DNA of 44,329 nucleotides. Source: Blastocladiella britannica (taxonomy: Eukaryota > Blastocladiomycota > Blastocladiomycetes > Blastocladiales > Blastocladiaceae). The stretch is from NCBI GenBank assembly GCA_025349905.2, contig MU624594.1, forward strand, positions 1 to 44,329. The letters are read 5' to 3'. The notes below the pieces were generated by a model. That model was not told the origin of the DNA. It saw only the letters and a list, made by a program, of their open reading frames with translations, and searched no databases. The stretch's first letter is position 1; each line of letters starts with the position of its first letter. The position numbers were made by a program, and so were the translations under genes. Shown here piece after piece: positions 21,901 through 33,370 of the stretch.

Positions 21901-24900
21901 CCGCGTGCACAAGTTCTTCAAAGAGGACGACCTGGAGCAGATTGTGGGCCACGTGCGCACCGTCACGGGCAGCCTGCTCGAGATTGTAAACTACAACGTT
22001 GCCGGCTGGCAGTACGTGGTTGCCGGCGACCTCCAGGGCCTGATTGGCCTAACTCTGGTGCTCAACTCGGTCGCCAAGGGTGTCTTTGACCAAGCCAAAC
22101 TTGAGGAACTTTTGCGCAACGCGGATCTGGCCACCATGAAGCTCGAGCGCGGCCACGCGACCATCCCGCTTGCTGGCATTGATGTGCCGTTCCACTCGTC
22201 GTTCCTGCTGACGGGCGTGACGCCGTTCCGCGAGTATCTGCAGCGCAAGGTCAAGGAGACGCACATTCACGCGCAGCGCCTCGAGGGCCGGTACATTCCC
22301 AACCTGACGGCCAAGCCGTTCCGCGTGACGCGCGAGTACATTGCCGCGGTTGCCAAGCAGACCAACTCGCCGGTCCTCAACAAGGTGCTCAAGAAGCTCC
22401 GCCTCGACACCCCCGAGCAAAAGCAGCAAGTGGCGCACACGCTGCTCATTGAGCTGCTCGCGTACCAGTTTGCGTCGGCCGTGCGCTGGATCGAGACCCA
22501 AGACGTGTTGCTCGCCGAGTACAAGGTCGAGCGCATCATTGAGGTTGGCCCGTCGGCGACGCTTGTTGGCATGGCCGAGCGCACGCTCAAGCTCAAGTAC
22601 ATTGCCTACGACGACGCGCTGACGTTCCGCCGCTCGGTGCTCAGCTACGCGCGCAACCACCAGGAGATTTACTACGAGTTCCAGGACGAGGCGGAGGCTC
22701 CTGCTGCCGCTGCTGCTCCCGCGGAAACCGGCTCGTATGTGGCCGCTGCGGCCCCTGCCCCCGCAGCAGTTCCCAGCAACGTTGGTGGTGGTGGCGGTGC
22801 CGCCGAGGACGTGCCCGACGCGCCCATCTCGTCGACGCTGCTGCTTGGCGCCATCATTGCGCAAAAGCTGAAAAAGTCGTTTGCCGAGCTGCCGCTAAGC
22901 AAGAGCATCAAGGACCTCGTGGGCGGCAAGTCGACCATGCAGAACGAGATTCTCGGTGACCTGCAAAAGGAGCTCGGCGCCATTCCCGAGCGCGCCGAGG
23001 AGGCGTCCCTCGAGGAGCTCGCGGCGCAGATCACGGTCCCCGGCCTCGGCAAGCACACGTCGGCGGTGATTGCCAAGCTGGTGGCGGCCAAGATGCCCGG
23101 CGGCTTCACCATGTCGCAGGTCAAGGACCACCTCAAGGCCACGTACGGGCTTGGTCCGCTCCGTGCCGACGCGCTCTTGCTGCTCGGCGCCACCATGGAG
23201 CCCGCCAACCGCCTGGCCAGCGAGGACGAGGCCAAGAAATGGCTCGCCACCGTGAGCGACGCGTACGCCAAGCAGGCCGGGATCCAATACCGCTCGTCGG
23301 GCGGTGCCGGCGGCAGCGGCAGCAGTGGCGGCGCGATGCCGGCCATGTCGGCCGCGCAGCTCAAGGCGCTCTTTGCGTCGCAGCAGCAGCTGTGGACCTC
23401 GCAGCTCAGCGCACTTGCCACAGCGCTTGACGTGGACTTGCACGCGTCGTCGGCGATTGTCAGCCAGCAGTCGGACGCGATTGAGGCGCTCCAGGGCCAG
23501 CTCGACCTGTGGATTGCCGAGCACGGCGACATTTACGCCTCGGGCATCCAGCCCATGTTTGACCCGCGCAAGGCCCGCCACTTTGATTCGGCCTGGAACT
23601 GGGTCCGCCAGCACGTCCTGAGCCTGTTCTTTGACATTATCTTTGGTCGCCTGCGCGAGGTGGACCGTGACATTATCGCCCAGTGCCTGCACGTCATGAA
23701 CCGCGCCGACCCGCAGGTGATCGAGTACATGGAGTTTTGGCTCAAGAACCACCTGCCGTTCTTTGTCGACGTCAAGTCCGAGAACTACGCGCTCGTGCGC
23801 CGCCTCGGTAAGGAACTGGTGGCCAACTGCAAGGAGGTGCTCGCGGCCAACCCCGTGTACAAGTATGTGGACGTGCCGACGGGTCCGTCGACGGTCATGA
23901 CGGCCGAGGGCAAGCTCGAGTACGCCGAGGTGCAGCGCGCCGGCATTCGCAAGATGGCGTCGTACGTGAGCAAGATGGAAAAGGAGGCGCACCTGCACAT
24001 CAAGGAGCGCGCCGACTGCGACTGGACCGAGTCGACCGACAAGACGTCGGTGCTGTTCAAGGTCATGGCTCAGGTGGCCGACGAGGGTCTGTCGCTTGCG
24101 GGCAAGACGATGCTCATCACTGGCTGCGGCCGCGACTCGATCGGCGCCGCGGTACTCAAGGGCGCGCTCAGCGCCGGCGCCAAGGTCATTGTCACCACCA
24201 GCTCGTTCTCGCAAGCCACCACCCAGCACTACCGGTCGATCTTTGAGCAGCACGGCAGCCGCGGTAGCGGGCTGGTGATTGTGCCGTTCAATGCCGGCAG
24301 CCACACGGACACGCAGCGTTTGATCAAGTACATTTACGAGGAGCTGCAGTGGGACCTGGACTTTATTGTGCCGTTTGCCGCCATCAGCGAAAATGGCCGC
24401 GAGCTGACGGATATTGACTCAAAGTCCGAGCTTGCGCACCGCCTGATGCTCACGAACCTGCTGCGCATGCTGGGCCTGGTCGCGGCCGAGAAGCGCGCGC
24501 GCGACGTGACGACGCGTCCCGCGCACGTCCTGCTCCCGTTGTCGCCTAACCACGGCACCTTTGGCGGCGATGGCCTCTACGGCGAGTCCAAGATTGCGCT
24601 CGAGACGCTGCTCAACCGCTGGAGCTCTGAGTCCTGGGGCGAGTACCTGTGCGTGATTGGCACCGTGATTGGCTGGACGCGCGGCACAGGCCTGATGAGC
24701 TCCAACAACATGGTGTCGCAGGGCATTGAGGACCTTGGCGTCTACACGTTCTCGACGATCGAGATGGCCTTCAACCTCTTGTCGCTGATGCATCCGCGCA
24801 TCACCAAGCTCAGCCAAGAAGAGTCGCTGTACGTGGACCTTGCCGGCCGCATGAACCGCCTCCCGCAGCTCAAGGAGCGGGTGGCCGAGCTGCGCGCCAA

Positions 24901-27807
24901 GCTCATGGGCACTTCCGAGCTGCGCCAAGCGGTCCTGCGCGACCAGAGCGTGGACAAGCGTGCGGTGGTGCCCGAGACGAAGCCGATCACGGTCACGCCG
25001 CGCGCCAACCTGACCTTCAACTACCCCGAGCTGCCCCAATACGACGCGCTGCACAAGGAGCTGGGCCATTTGCAGGGCATGGTGGACCTGGACCGCGTGG
25101 TGGTCATCACTGGGTTTGGCGAGGTTGGGCCCTACGGCAACTCGCGCACCCGCTGGGAAATGGAGGCGTCGGGCCAGCTGTCGCTGGAGGGCGCGATCGA
25201 GATGGCGTGGATGATGGGCTTGATCCGGTTCCACCGTGGCAGCCTCAACGGCCGGCCGTTCTCGGGCTGGGTCGACGCCGAGTCGGGCGCACCAGTCCAC
25301 GACACGGAGGTCAAGGCCAAGTACGAGGAGCGCATTCTTCAGCACACGGGCATCCGGTTCATTGAGCCGGCGCTGTTTGAGGGCTACAACCCGGAGAAGA
25401 AGACGCTGCTGCAGGAAGTGGTGCTGAGCGAGGACCTCAAGCCGTTCGAGGCGTCCAAGGAGGAGGCCGAGCGCTTTTTGCTCGAGCACGGCGCCGACAA
25501 GTGCATCATTGAGGCGCTGCCGTCGGGCGAGCACCTGGTGACGCTCAAGAAGTCAGCCACGCTGTACATTCCCAAGGCGCTGCGGTTTGACCGCCTCGTA
25601 GCCGGCCAGATCCCGACTGGTTGGTCGGCCAAGCGCTACGGTATTCCCGAGGACATAGTCAACCAGGTGGACCCCATCACGCTGTACGTGCTGGTCAGCA
25701 CCGTCGAGGCGCTGGTCAACTCGGGCATCACGGACCCGTACGAGTTTTACAAGTACGTCCACGTCACCGAGGTGGGCAACACGTCGGGCTCGGGCGTTGG
25801 CGGTATGATGGCCAACCGCAAGATTTTCCGCGAGCGGTTCCTTGACCAGCCCGTCCAGAACGACATTCTGCAAGAGTCGTTCATCAACACCATGGCCGCG
25901 TGGGTGAACCTGCTGCTGCTTTCGTCGAGTGGCCCGATCAAGACCCCTGTTGGCGCGTGTGCGACCGCCGTGGAGAGTGTGGAGATTGGCGTGGAGACGA
26001 TCCAGTCAGGCAAGGCCAAGATCGTCATTGTCGGCGGGTATGCTTTTATATCTTTACCATTTACTTGACCCAGTTTTACTCACACCAATCATAAAAAAAT
26101 AGATTCGACGACTTCCAGGAGGAGGGATCATACGAGTTTGCCAACATGAAGGCCACGTCCAGTGCCGACGCCGAGGCCGCCATGGGCCGGTCGCCGCGCG
26201 AAATGTGCCGTCCGGCCACGTCGACGCGCGGCGGATTCATGGAGTCGCAGGGCAGCGGCATCCAGATCCTGATGAGCGCGACGGTCGCGGTGGAGATGGG
26301 TGTTCCGATCTACGGCGTGGTGGCGATTTCCAACACGGCCACCGACAAGCAAGGCCGCAGTGTTCCGGCGCCGGGCCAGGGCATTCTCACGACGGCCCGC
26401 CAGCTGTCGTCGACGTACACGCCGCGGGCCATGGACATTCAGTACCGCAAGAAGCAGATTGAGCGCCACCTGCGCCAGATCTCGGACTGGATGGAGGACG
26501 AGGTGCAGGAGCTGATTGAGGAGGCGCAGGGCGTGCCCGCCGAGGAGCGCGACGCGTTTTTGGCCGAGCGCCGCGGCGCGCTCGAGCGCGATGCCCGCCG
26601 CCAGTCCAAGGCGGTGCTCAGCACCTGGGGCAACGATTTCTGGACCCGCGACCCGACGATTGCGCCGCTCCGAGGCGCGCTCGCGGTGTGGGGCCTCAAC
26701 GTCGACGACATTGGCGTCACGTCGTTCCATGGGACCGGCACCAAGGCCAACGATTTCAACGAGTCGGAGGTGATTCACCGCCAGTTTGAGCACCTCGGTC
26801 GGTCCAAGGGCAACCCGGTCCCCGCCATCTTCCAAAAGTACCTGACGGGCCATCCGAAGGGCGCGGCCGCCGCGTGGATGCTCAACGGCGTCCTGCAGGT
26901 GCTCGCCACGGGCGTGGTCCCGGGCAACCGCAACGCCGACAACATTGACCCCAAGTTGCGCCAGTTTACGCACATTTTGTACCCATCAGTGTCGATGAGG
27001 ACGGACGGCGTCAAGGCGGCGCTTCTCAAGTCGTTTGGGTTTGGCCAAGTGGGCGGCGAGCTGCTTGTGCTGCACCCGCACTTTGTTTTGGCCACGCTGT
27101 CCGAGGCGCAGTACGGCGAGTACAGCGGCAAGCGCGACAAGCGCCACGCCAAGGCGTACCGGTACTGGCACGACACTCTCACGGGCGCGTGCGATTTCGT
27201 GCAGGTCAAGCACGCCGCGCCGTACACGGCCACGCAGGAGAGCCGCGTGTACCTCGACCCGACCGCGCGCGCCGCCTGGGACCCCAAGTCCCAGCAGTAC
27301 AACTTTGACACGCTCGACAAGCCGGTAGTTGTCAGCGCCGCCGCCCAGGAGCAGCAGCAGTGGCTGCAGGAGGCGCTGACGTCGTCGACCGCCCAGAGCA
27401 CGGCAACCCAGCAGCAGTCGCGCGGCGTTGGCGTCGACATTGAGCTGGTGTCGGTGTTTGCCGACCTGGACGCCAAGCGCACGTTCATTGAGCGCAACTT
27501 TACCGCCGCCGAGACCGCGTACTGCCTGGCGCGTCCCGACCCGGCCGCGTCGTTTGCCGGCCGCTGGGCCGCCAAAGAGGCCGTGGTCAAGGCCCTGTCG
27601 TCGGTGGACGCGACCAAGGCCCTGACCAAGGGCGCTGGTGCCCCGCTGATTGAGATCGAGGTACTGCCCAACTCGGCATCGGGCGTGCCGGAGGTGACGC
27701 TGCACGGTGCCGCCAAGGAGGCCGGCGCGCTCGTGGGCGTGGCCAGTGTCAAGGTCACCATTTCGCACTCGGGCGAGTATGCTGCTGCCGTTTGCAATGC
27801 CTTTTGA
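15901..27807 (+). CDS. FAS: Fungal type I fatty acid synthase, fused beta-alpha chain
   Basis: Makes long-chain acyl-CoA from acetyl-CoA, malonyl-CoA and NADPH in the cytosol. Exons: 15901-16843, 16904-17530, 17596-18544, 18610-26037 and 26103-27807, about 3883 aa, close to yeast Fas1 plus Fas2 combined. Domains in order: acetyltransferase (GHSQG, Ser320); enoyl reductase (KPPVMVAGMTPTT, about residue 645); dehydratase (GDFNPIHTNP, about 1632); malonyl/palmitoyl transferase (GHSLGEY, Ser1885); one ACP (GGKSTMQNE, predicted phosphopantetheine Ser2281); ketoreductase (TGCGRDSIG, catalytic Tyr in GLYGESK); ketosynthase (GACATAVES, Cys3290, then His in SFHGTGT and GHPKGA); and a C-terminal phosphopantetheinyl transferase (GVGVDIE and FAGRWAAKEAVVKAL). 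Pro/Ala linkers flank the ACP. No stop or intron interrupts the beta-alpha junction, so this is one polypeptide. Three of its four introns are exactly 65 nt. Confidence 0.97.
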
Positions 27808-27956
27808 TTTTTGAATTGAATGTACATATTTTTGTGAAAAAAAAAATATATATATTCTATTTCGCAGACAATGGGACGCGAGGGTACAAGGAGGAAGGAC
27901 AAGGTGGTAGGAGGGCAGAAAAGAAAAAAGAAAAGCGACACCCTCACTTGTAAACG
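27808..27956. other. Convergent 3' intergenic region
   Basis: 149 bp between the FAS stop and the ABC-transporter stop. It contains an A-run followed by a short TA stretch (about 27838-27855), presumably within overlapping 3' UTR and polyadenylation signals of both genes. No gene is visible. Confidence 0.5.
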
Positions 27957-28459
27957 CTAGCGCACTTCGCGCAGCTTGACGGCAATTAGGGATCCGACGA
28001 CGCACAGCAGCAACACGTCGATCCCCACGAGCACGAGCACGTCCCGCGCGTAAGACCCGGACTCGTATCCGAAAATGGAAGTCAAGATGGTCTGGCCCGA
28101 GACCGCGACCTTGATGCCCGAGAAAGAGTCACGCACCGTCAAAGTCTCGCACTCGTTGACGGCCAGCGCCTCGGTCGACCACCTAAAGTACGAGAGCCAC
28201 TGCAGGAACCGCAGCCCGGACGGAATTGCGTTTGCGTTGATGAGCACGCCGCCAAACAGCATGAAGAACAGTGTCGAGATGGCCGATGCCAAGTTGGCCA
28301 GGGCTGTGTCCCACAGCAGCACGCCCGTGGCCATGGCAAACAGCGCCGAGATGGCCGAAAAGAGCACCAGCACCAGCAAGTACTTGGCAAAGTTGAGCAG
28401 AATGGGTTGGAAGCCGATCATGAAGTAGATGATGGACGACATGATGATAGTTGGAACCT

Positions 28460-28500
<41 letters not shown>

Positions 28501-31466
28501 GTGAGATTGCTGCTGTTTGGCACGGGTAAAAAAAGAACATAACGTACAATGCGCAGCGGGAACAGGTCCAGGAGCATTTTGGAAATAAAGTACGCCGACG
28601 GCTTGTAGCTCGCGTTTCCGCGCTCCCGCATAAACAACAATCGCTCGTCCGCAATGCCGCCCAGAGCCGACAAGGATGCAAACGCAATGAGCGACTGCAC
28701 GAAAAACACGGACCCGAGGCGGTTCTGCAGGCCGGCAATGGTCATTGGGCTCTGGAAGTAGATCCCGCCAATGAATACGCCAAGGACCACCGCGAGCACA
28801 TTGTGGCCAATCAATAGCCGCGGGTTGCGCACCAAGCATCGGGCATTCCGCCCCAGCAGGCACATGACCTGCGTCAAGTACGCGGTGCGGTAGGTGCCGG
28901 AACTGGCAATCACCACGGCTGCTTGCTGCTTGACAATGGTGGCCTGGCCCGACGTGTCCGAGAGCGTGGACGACGATTGTTCCGCCGCTGTGCGCTTGCC
29001 TGCCACGCCGACCGAGGTGAGTGACGAGCGCTCTTGCATTTCGTGGTGGTCAAGGAGAGCGCGCATACGGCGGTCCTCTGAGTCGCCAGCGGGTGACTGC
29101 GGAGCTGGCTCGGGACTGCCATCACCACCACCACCAGGGGCGGCAGCATCCCAGCCGGGAACGGTCCACACCATGGTGTTGCCGCGGCGGATCGTGGCAG
29201 TCGGACTCGATGGGGGCTCCATCTGATGTATCGACGGGCTGTCGGGCACTGGGAAGGTCAGATCGTCGGACAAGGCGCGTGTGCGCGAGGTGCGCTTGGC
29301 GCGGGACACGGCCGCGGCCATGACTTGCTCGCGCTCCGCCTCTGGCATGGGCGGCGTGTTCTCGTCAATCGCCACGTCCAGCAAGTGGTCGGCGACATTG
29401 TAGTCTGGTGGGCACGGGCGGCCGCCTCGTGTGAAGTAGTCCTTGGCATCGGCGGCAGGGCCGTGGTACAACACAGAGCCGCGTGCGAGCAGCAGAATCT
29501 GGTCAAAAAGCGCGTACATGTCTGATCGCGGCTGGTGGATCGTGCACACGATTGTCTTCGACTGGCGCCGCGCAAGCTGAGAAAGAGTCTCGAGCAGCTT
29601 GTGCGCGTTATACGAATCCAAACCGGATGAGGGTTCGTCTATTTAATTCTCTTTGTCATTACGAATGAAAAATGTCATATAAAAAAAAAACTGTGTGCGT
29701 ACCAAGGAACAAGATCGAAGGCTGCGTCACGAGCTCGGTGGCAATCGACACGCGCCGCTTCTCGCCGCCGCTAATGCCACGGAAGTGGCCAGCACCCCCG
29801 ATGCGCGTCGCGCGAATGTGCTCAATGTTGAGGTCCTTGAGCACCGCGTCAATCACTCGCTGGCGCTCCGAGTTGCTCATAGCTTCTGGCAGACGCGTTT
29901 GCGCCACAAACCAAAGTGTCTCCTCGACCGTCAGCCATGGCAGCAGCACGTCCTCTTGGTCTACGTAGCCAATGGCGTGGCGGAATCCCTTGTGGCCAAA
30001 TTTGATCGGGGTGCCGTCAAGGTCAAAATCGGCATCGATGGTGCCGCGCTTGGGCTTGTGCGCGGCAATGTCGAGGAAGGACGACTTGCCAGCACCAGAG
30101 GGGCCCATCACTGCCGTCAGTGTTCCCACAGGGAAGGTCGCAGCGACGTTGGAGAGAATGGACTTTTCGCCAACAACGTAGGTCAGCGACTTGACCTGGT
30201 AGGTCATGCCCGGCGCAGGTGGCGGGACGGGCACGCGGAGGAAAGAGTCGCGCTGGCGCTTCCCGATAAAGAGTGCAGTAAGGAGGCCCAACAGCATCAC
30301 GCCAACAATCGCCATGCCCGAGATCTCCGCGGTGGTGAACCCCGAGAGAAGCGACTGGGGACCATTGAAGTTCAGCGGCGCATCCCGCTGGTAGGCGCAC
30401 TGACCCATGAGGCAGTTTTGGAGCTGGACGCCGTTCGGGACGAGAGCGTCGAGACCGCCCCCGAGCTTGAAGACACAGCCACTGCCGCCCGTCCAGGTGC
30501 GCACAGCGTTGCCGTTGATCGTGGATTCCGAGACGGCGGCGATCGAGGTGTTGCCAGTCGCAGCCGACGAGGTGGCGCTCAGCGGGCACGTCAGTTTGAA
30601 TGGGCCAGGGAGCGACTGGAGTGCTCCTGCCACGTTAAGTGTGCCGGTACCTATTGTTAATGTTGGTCAATATGCTGTACATTCCTAGCATAAAAGGATC
30701 CAATACAACGTACCGCACATCTCCACCCTGGAGCTCACGCACTTGCACTCAATCTGCGGGCAAGTCCACACATCGGATGCGGGGGCACTGCCGTCGGCGG
30801 CCGCGGGCTGGATGGACGAGGTGCACTGCGAGTACTTGCAGGTGAACTGGAGCACCTTCTTGTACCAAATGGCGGCGACGCCCGAGGCCGAGTCGAGCGA
30901 TCGCGACAGCGTGGCCTCCATCAGGTCCGGAAACACGCCCACGATTTCCTGCGACGTGACGCGGCAAGCCATGTGGTGCTGACTGTTGGAGTACAGGCGT
31001 GGGGTGCGGTTGCACACGCGCGGCACGCCGTCGACGCGCACCGAGGGGTCGACGTTGTTGGTGGACTGGCAGGCGGCGTCGGTGTAGCAGGCGTTGCAGT
31101 TGATGCCGGCAAAGCCCGTGTCGCACTGGCACTCGCTGCGATCTGGGCGAGCGCCTCGGAGGGTCGTGGGCACGTTGGTCGAGTTGCAGGCAGCGAGGCC
31201 GCAGTCCTGCCCTGCAAACCCTTCGGGGCAGACGCACGAAGCGCCCTTGCATTCGCCTATATGCCGATTTTATGAGTTAATTTTCAAGTCATTGTCAAAA
31301 TGAAGGAATGAAAAGACTGATTACCATAGTTGAGGCAGCCCTGGTTCTGGCAGGTAAAGCAGGTCGGGCACACGGGGCAGGTGTTGTTGTTGCCGCCGGG
31401 AAAGATGGGCGTAACGGTGGCGGCGGCGGTAGGCGCTCGCGACAATGTGGTTGAGGTTGTGCTCAT
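27957..31466 (-). CDS. ADP1: ABCG-family half transporter, ADP1-like, with EGF-like ectodomain
   Basis: ATP-driven membrane transporter; substrate unknown, as for the yeast relative. Exons: 31466-31325, 31256-30714, 30650-29703, 29638-28548 and 28457-27957, about 1074 aa. A Cys-rich ectodomain (CPVCPTCFTC, CVCPEGFAGQDC, CQCDTGFAGINC) is followed by one membrane helix (ISGMAIVGVMLLGLLTALFI). The nucleotide-binding domain has Walker A GPSGAGKSS (about residue 411), signature ISGGEKRRVS and Walker B ILFLDEPSSGLDSY, whose Asp codon spans intron 3. A Ser/Pro-rich linker then leads to a C-terminal multi-helix ABC2 membrane domain. This architecture matches yeast Adp1. The annotated N-terminus lacks an obvious signal peptide, so an upstream exon may be missing. 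Intron 4 contains a TA microsatellite. Confidence 0.9.
28464..28498. repeat. (AT)n microsatellite in an intron
   Basis: About 17 uninterrupted AT dinucleotides lie inside the 90-nt fourth intron of the ABC-transporter gene. They start only a few bases from the 3' splice site and fill over a third of the intron. Confidence 0.95.
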
Positions 31467-31708
31467 CGTCGTCGCACTGTCTTTCTCGTTATTTGAGGGC
31501 GAGCTGTTTCTTTGGGCGCGGCGTGTCTCTGATAAAAAAAAAATTATTGGGACCCAGTATACTCGCTTGGCGAAAATTCAAAGAAGTTTGCGCGACCGCA
31601 ACCCGATTTTTTTTGGAGTCGAAGGCTGTGGCGTCCAGGTTTGAGCGACCAGCACACGTGCTGTCCAGAAATCCTCGGTAAATTTTGTAGTCTTCCATAG
31701 CAAAAAAA
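31467..31708. promoter_or_regulatory. Short divergent intergenic region, ABC transporter and RGG gene
   Basis: 242 bp lie between two divergent start codons. On the minus strand a pyrimidine run followed by ATCAG (about 31530-31545) looks like a 3' splice acceptor. The transporter frame is open from there to its ATG, so an upstream or 5'-UTR exon is possible. No TATA box is evident. Confidence 0.4.
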
Positions 31709-32875
31709 ATGGACCACCAGTACCCACAACAGCAGCCATGGAGAGGCGGAAGCAGCGGGCGCGGCGGCCGTGGTCGCGGCGGACCTTACTCGTCGTCGTC
31801 TTCTTCCGGCTCTAATCGGCCGCAGTACCACCAGCAGCAGCAGCAACACAACAATAACGGCTTCTCGGGCTACGGCAACGGCAGCGGCCGCGGGTCCTTT
31901 CGTGGGCGTGTCCAATCGCGCGGCGGCGGCAGCAATTACAACAATTACAATGCCCGTGGCGGTAGTGGTGGTGGTGGCGGTGGTCGTGGGCGTGGCAACA
32001 GCCGAGGCACCATGGGCTTCCCGGGCGGCCACAACCCACGGGACTACTGCGGAGCCGAGGTGTCGACCGACCCGGCGCACTCATTCCAGCCGTACCCGAC
32101 TATCCCTCCCGACGAGTTTGGTCCGCGCTACGTGCGCATGAACGCGGCCACCCCGAACCTGGCCGAGCCGCGGCTGCCGCTGGTGATTCCGGAGCTGCGC
32201 ATGGCCGACAACGAGTGGGGGGACGCGCGCTTGGACGACCCGGCCTCAATTCCGCCTGTCCCGATTGTTGGATGGGTGCCCATCAACTTGACCAACCCGG
32301 GCGCGCGCTGGGCTGACGCCGAGGTGCACGCCACGGGTTTGATGCCGCTGCGCCGTTCTGCAGTCGTGGACCCTGAATCGACGTGGACCGATGCCATGGA
32401 TGAGAAACCCGCTCGCGACGCTGCCGGCTTGTTCCCCATGACCACCTTGCCCCCTCCGCCGTTCCTGCCGCCGCCTTTGCCCATGCAGCAACAACGGCAA
32501 CAACAACTGCCACAACTGCACTCGCAGCCTCAATCGACCCCTATGGCGGCAACTGGAATGGACACGATGGCGCACTTGGCAACCGCTAACGCGGGCAATA
32601 CCAGTGCTGCAGCCCAGCTCCTCGCGCTTCTGGCAGACCCTGCTGCCGCCGCCGCCGCCTTACTCGCCATGCAGGCCAAAGGCGGGTTCGCATTCCCAGC
32701 GAAGGCCGTAGCGCATCCCAATGCATTTGGTCTCGCGCACCAATCGCAGTCGTCATCAGCAGCCCAGCCATCGTCGGCGCTCAAGCGTCCAGCATCGGGC
32801 GAGTTGGAAGTAGATGGCGCGCCGCCACCCAAGCAGTCTCGCACACACGGGCCTGACTGGTCGGGCCGGTCATGA
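31709..32875 (+). CDS. RGG/Gln-rich putative RNA-binding protein
   Basis: Single-exon gene of 388 aa whose overall family I do not recognise. Residues 1-105 are dominated by RGG/GRG repeats with poly-Ser and poly-Gln/Asn tracts (GRGGRGRGG, QQQQQHNNN). Such sequence usually binds RNA and drives condensate formation. Residues about 110-240 look folded or at least conserved in style (PTIPPDEFGPRYVRMNAATP, WVPINLTNPGARWADAEVHA). The C-terminal part is Pro/Gln/Ala-rich with an Ala run and ends near a basic KRPASGELE and PPPKQSRTHG stretch, which could be a nuclear localisation signal. There is no RRM, KH or zinc finger that I can see. The function is inferred only from composition. Confidence 0.7.
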   Translation: MDHQYPQQQPWRGGSSGRGGRGRGGPYSSSSSSGSNRPQYHQQQQQHNNNGFSGYGNGSGRGSFRGRVQSRGGGSNYNNYNARGGSGGGGGGRGRGNSRGTMGFPGGHNPRDYCGAEVSTDPAHSFQPYPTIPPDEFGPRYVRMNAATPNLAEPRLPLVIPELRMADNEWGDARLDDPASIPPVPIVGWVPINLTNPGARWADAEVHATGLMPLRRSAVVDPESTWTDAMDEKPARDAAGLFPMTTLPPPPFLPPPLPMQQQRQQQLPQLHSQPQSTPMAATGMDTMAHLATANAGNTSAAAQLLALLADPAAAAAALLAMQAKGGFAFPAKAVAHPNAFGLAHQSQSSSAAQPSSALKRPASGELEVDGAPPPKQSRTHGPDWSGRS

Positions 32876-33370
32876 TCTGTTATGCGTGTGGTTGTGGTTC
32901 GAAATCAGTGCAACCATTTGAATTTCATCGTTCTTCTCTCCGTCTATGATCCACGCCGCCGCCTTATTTCTCGTATACGGACTGAATTGAATGCGGCGCA
33001 GTCCCCGCCCAAAAAAATCCCTGAGCGGCCTGGCCGTGGACCTTGATCCATTCGTCTGCCAATGTGGCGTTCATGAGTTGGTGCCGGGCTTTATTTGTAG
33101 AACTTTCCATCGCATGGCTATGGTTTTTTTTGGCGCACAGGAAACTCCCTGCGTCTCTTGGATCTTCAGGGCCAATGCGGGCGTGTGGGCGTATAAAGAG
33201 GACAGTGCGCGCTCGCCCCTGTTCTCTATAAACCTGTCCTCACCCCTGCCAACTCGCGCAACTCACAACACAACTTTCAACAGCCGGACTGTTGGATCCC
33301 ACTTGTACATTTCCACACACTCCACACTCGTGCACCCACCAAATACCCCCACCTACCCAATTACTTCACA
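32876..33370. promoter_or_regulatory. Upstream region of the GPI-type protein gene
   Basis: About 495 bp between two co-directional genes. A good TATA box (TATAAAG, 33192-33198) lies about 172 nt before the next start codon. A second TATAAA-like element (CTATAAAC) is near 33226. The stretch just before the ATG is C/A-rich, typical of a fungal 5' leader. No other gene is seen. Confidence 0.55.

Noticed and set aside
22895..24304. 469-aa minus-strand frame opposite the FAS ACP/KR region
   Set aside because: It is the same antisense-codon effect with Arg/His/Leu-rich content. The sense strand encodes intact ACP and KR motifs.
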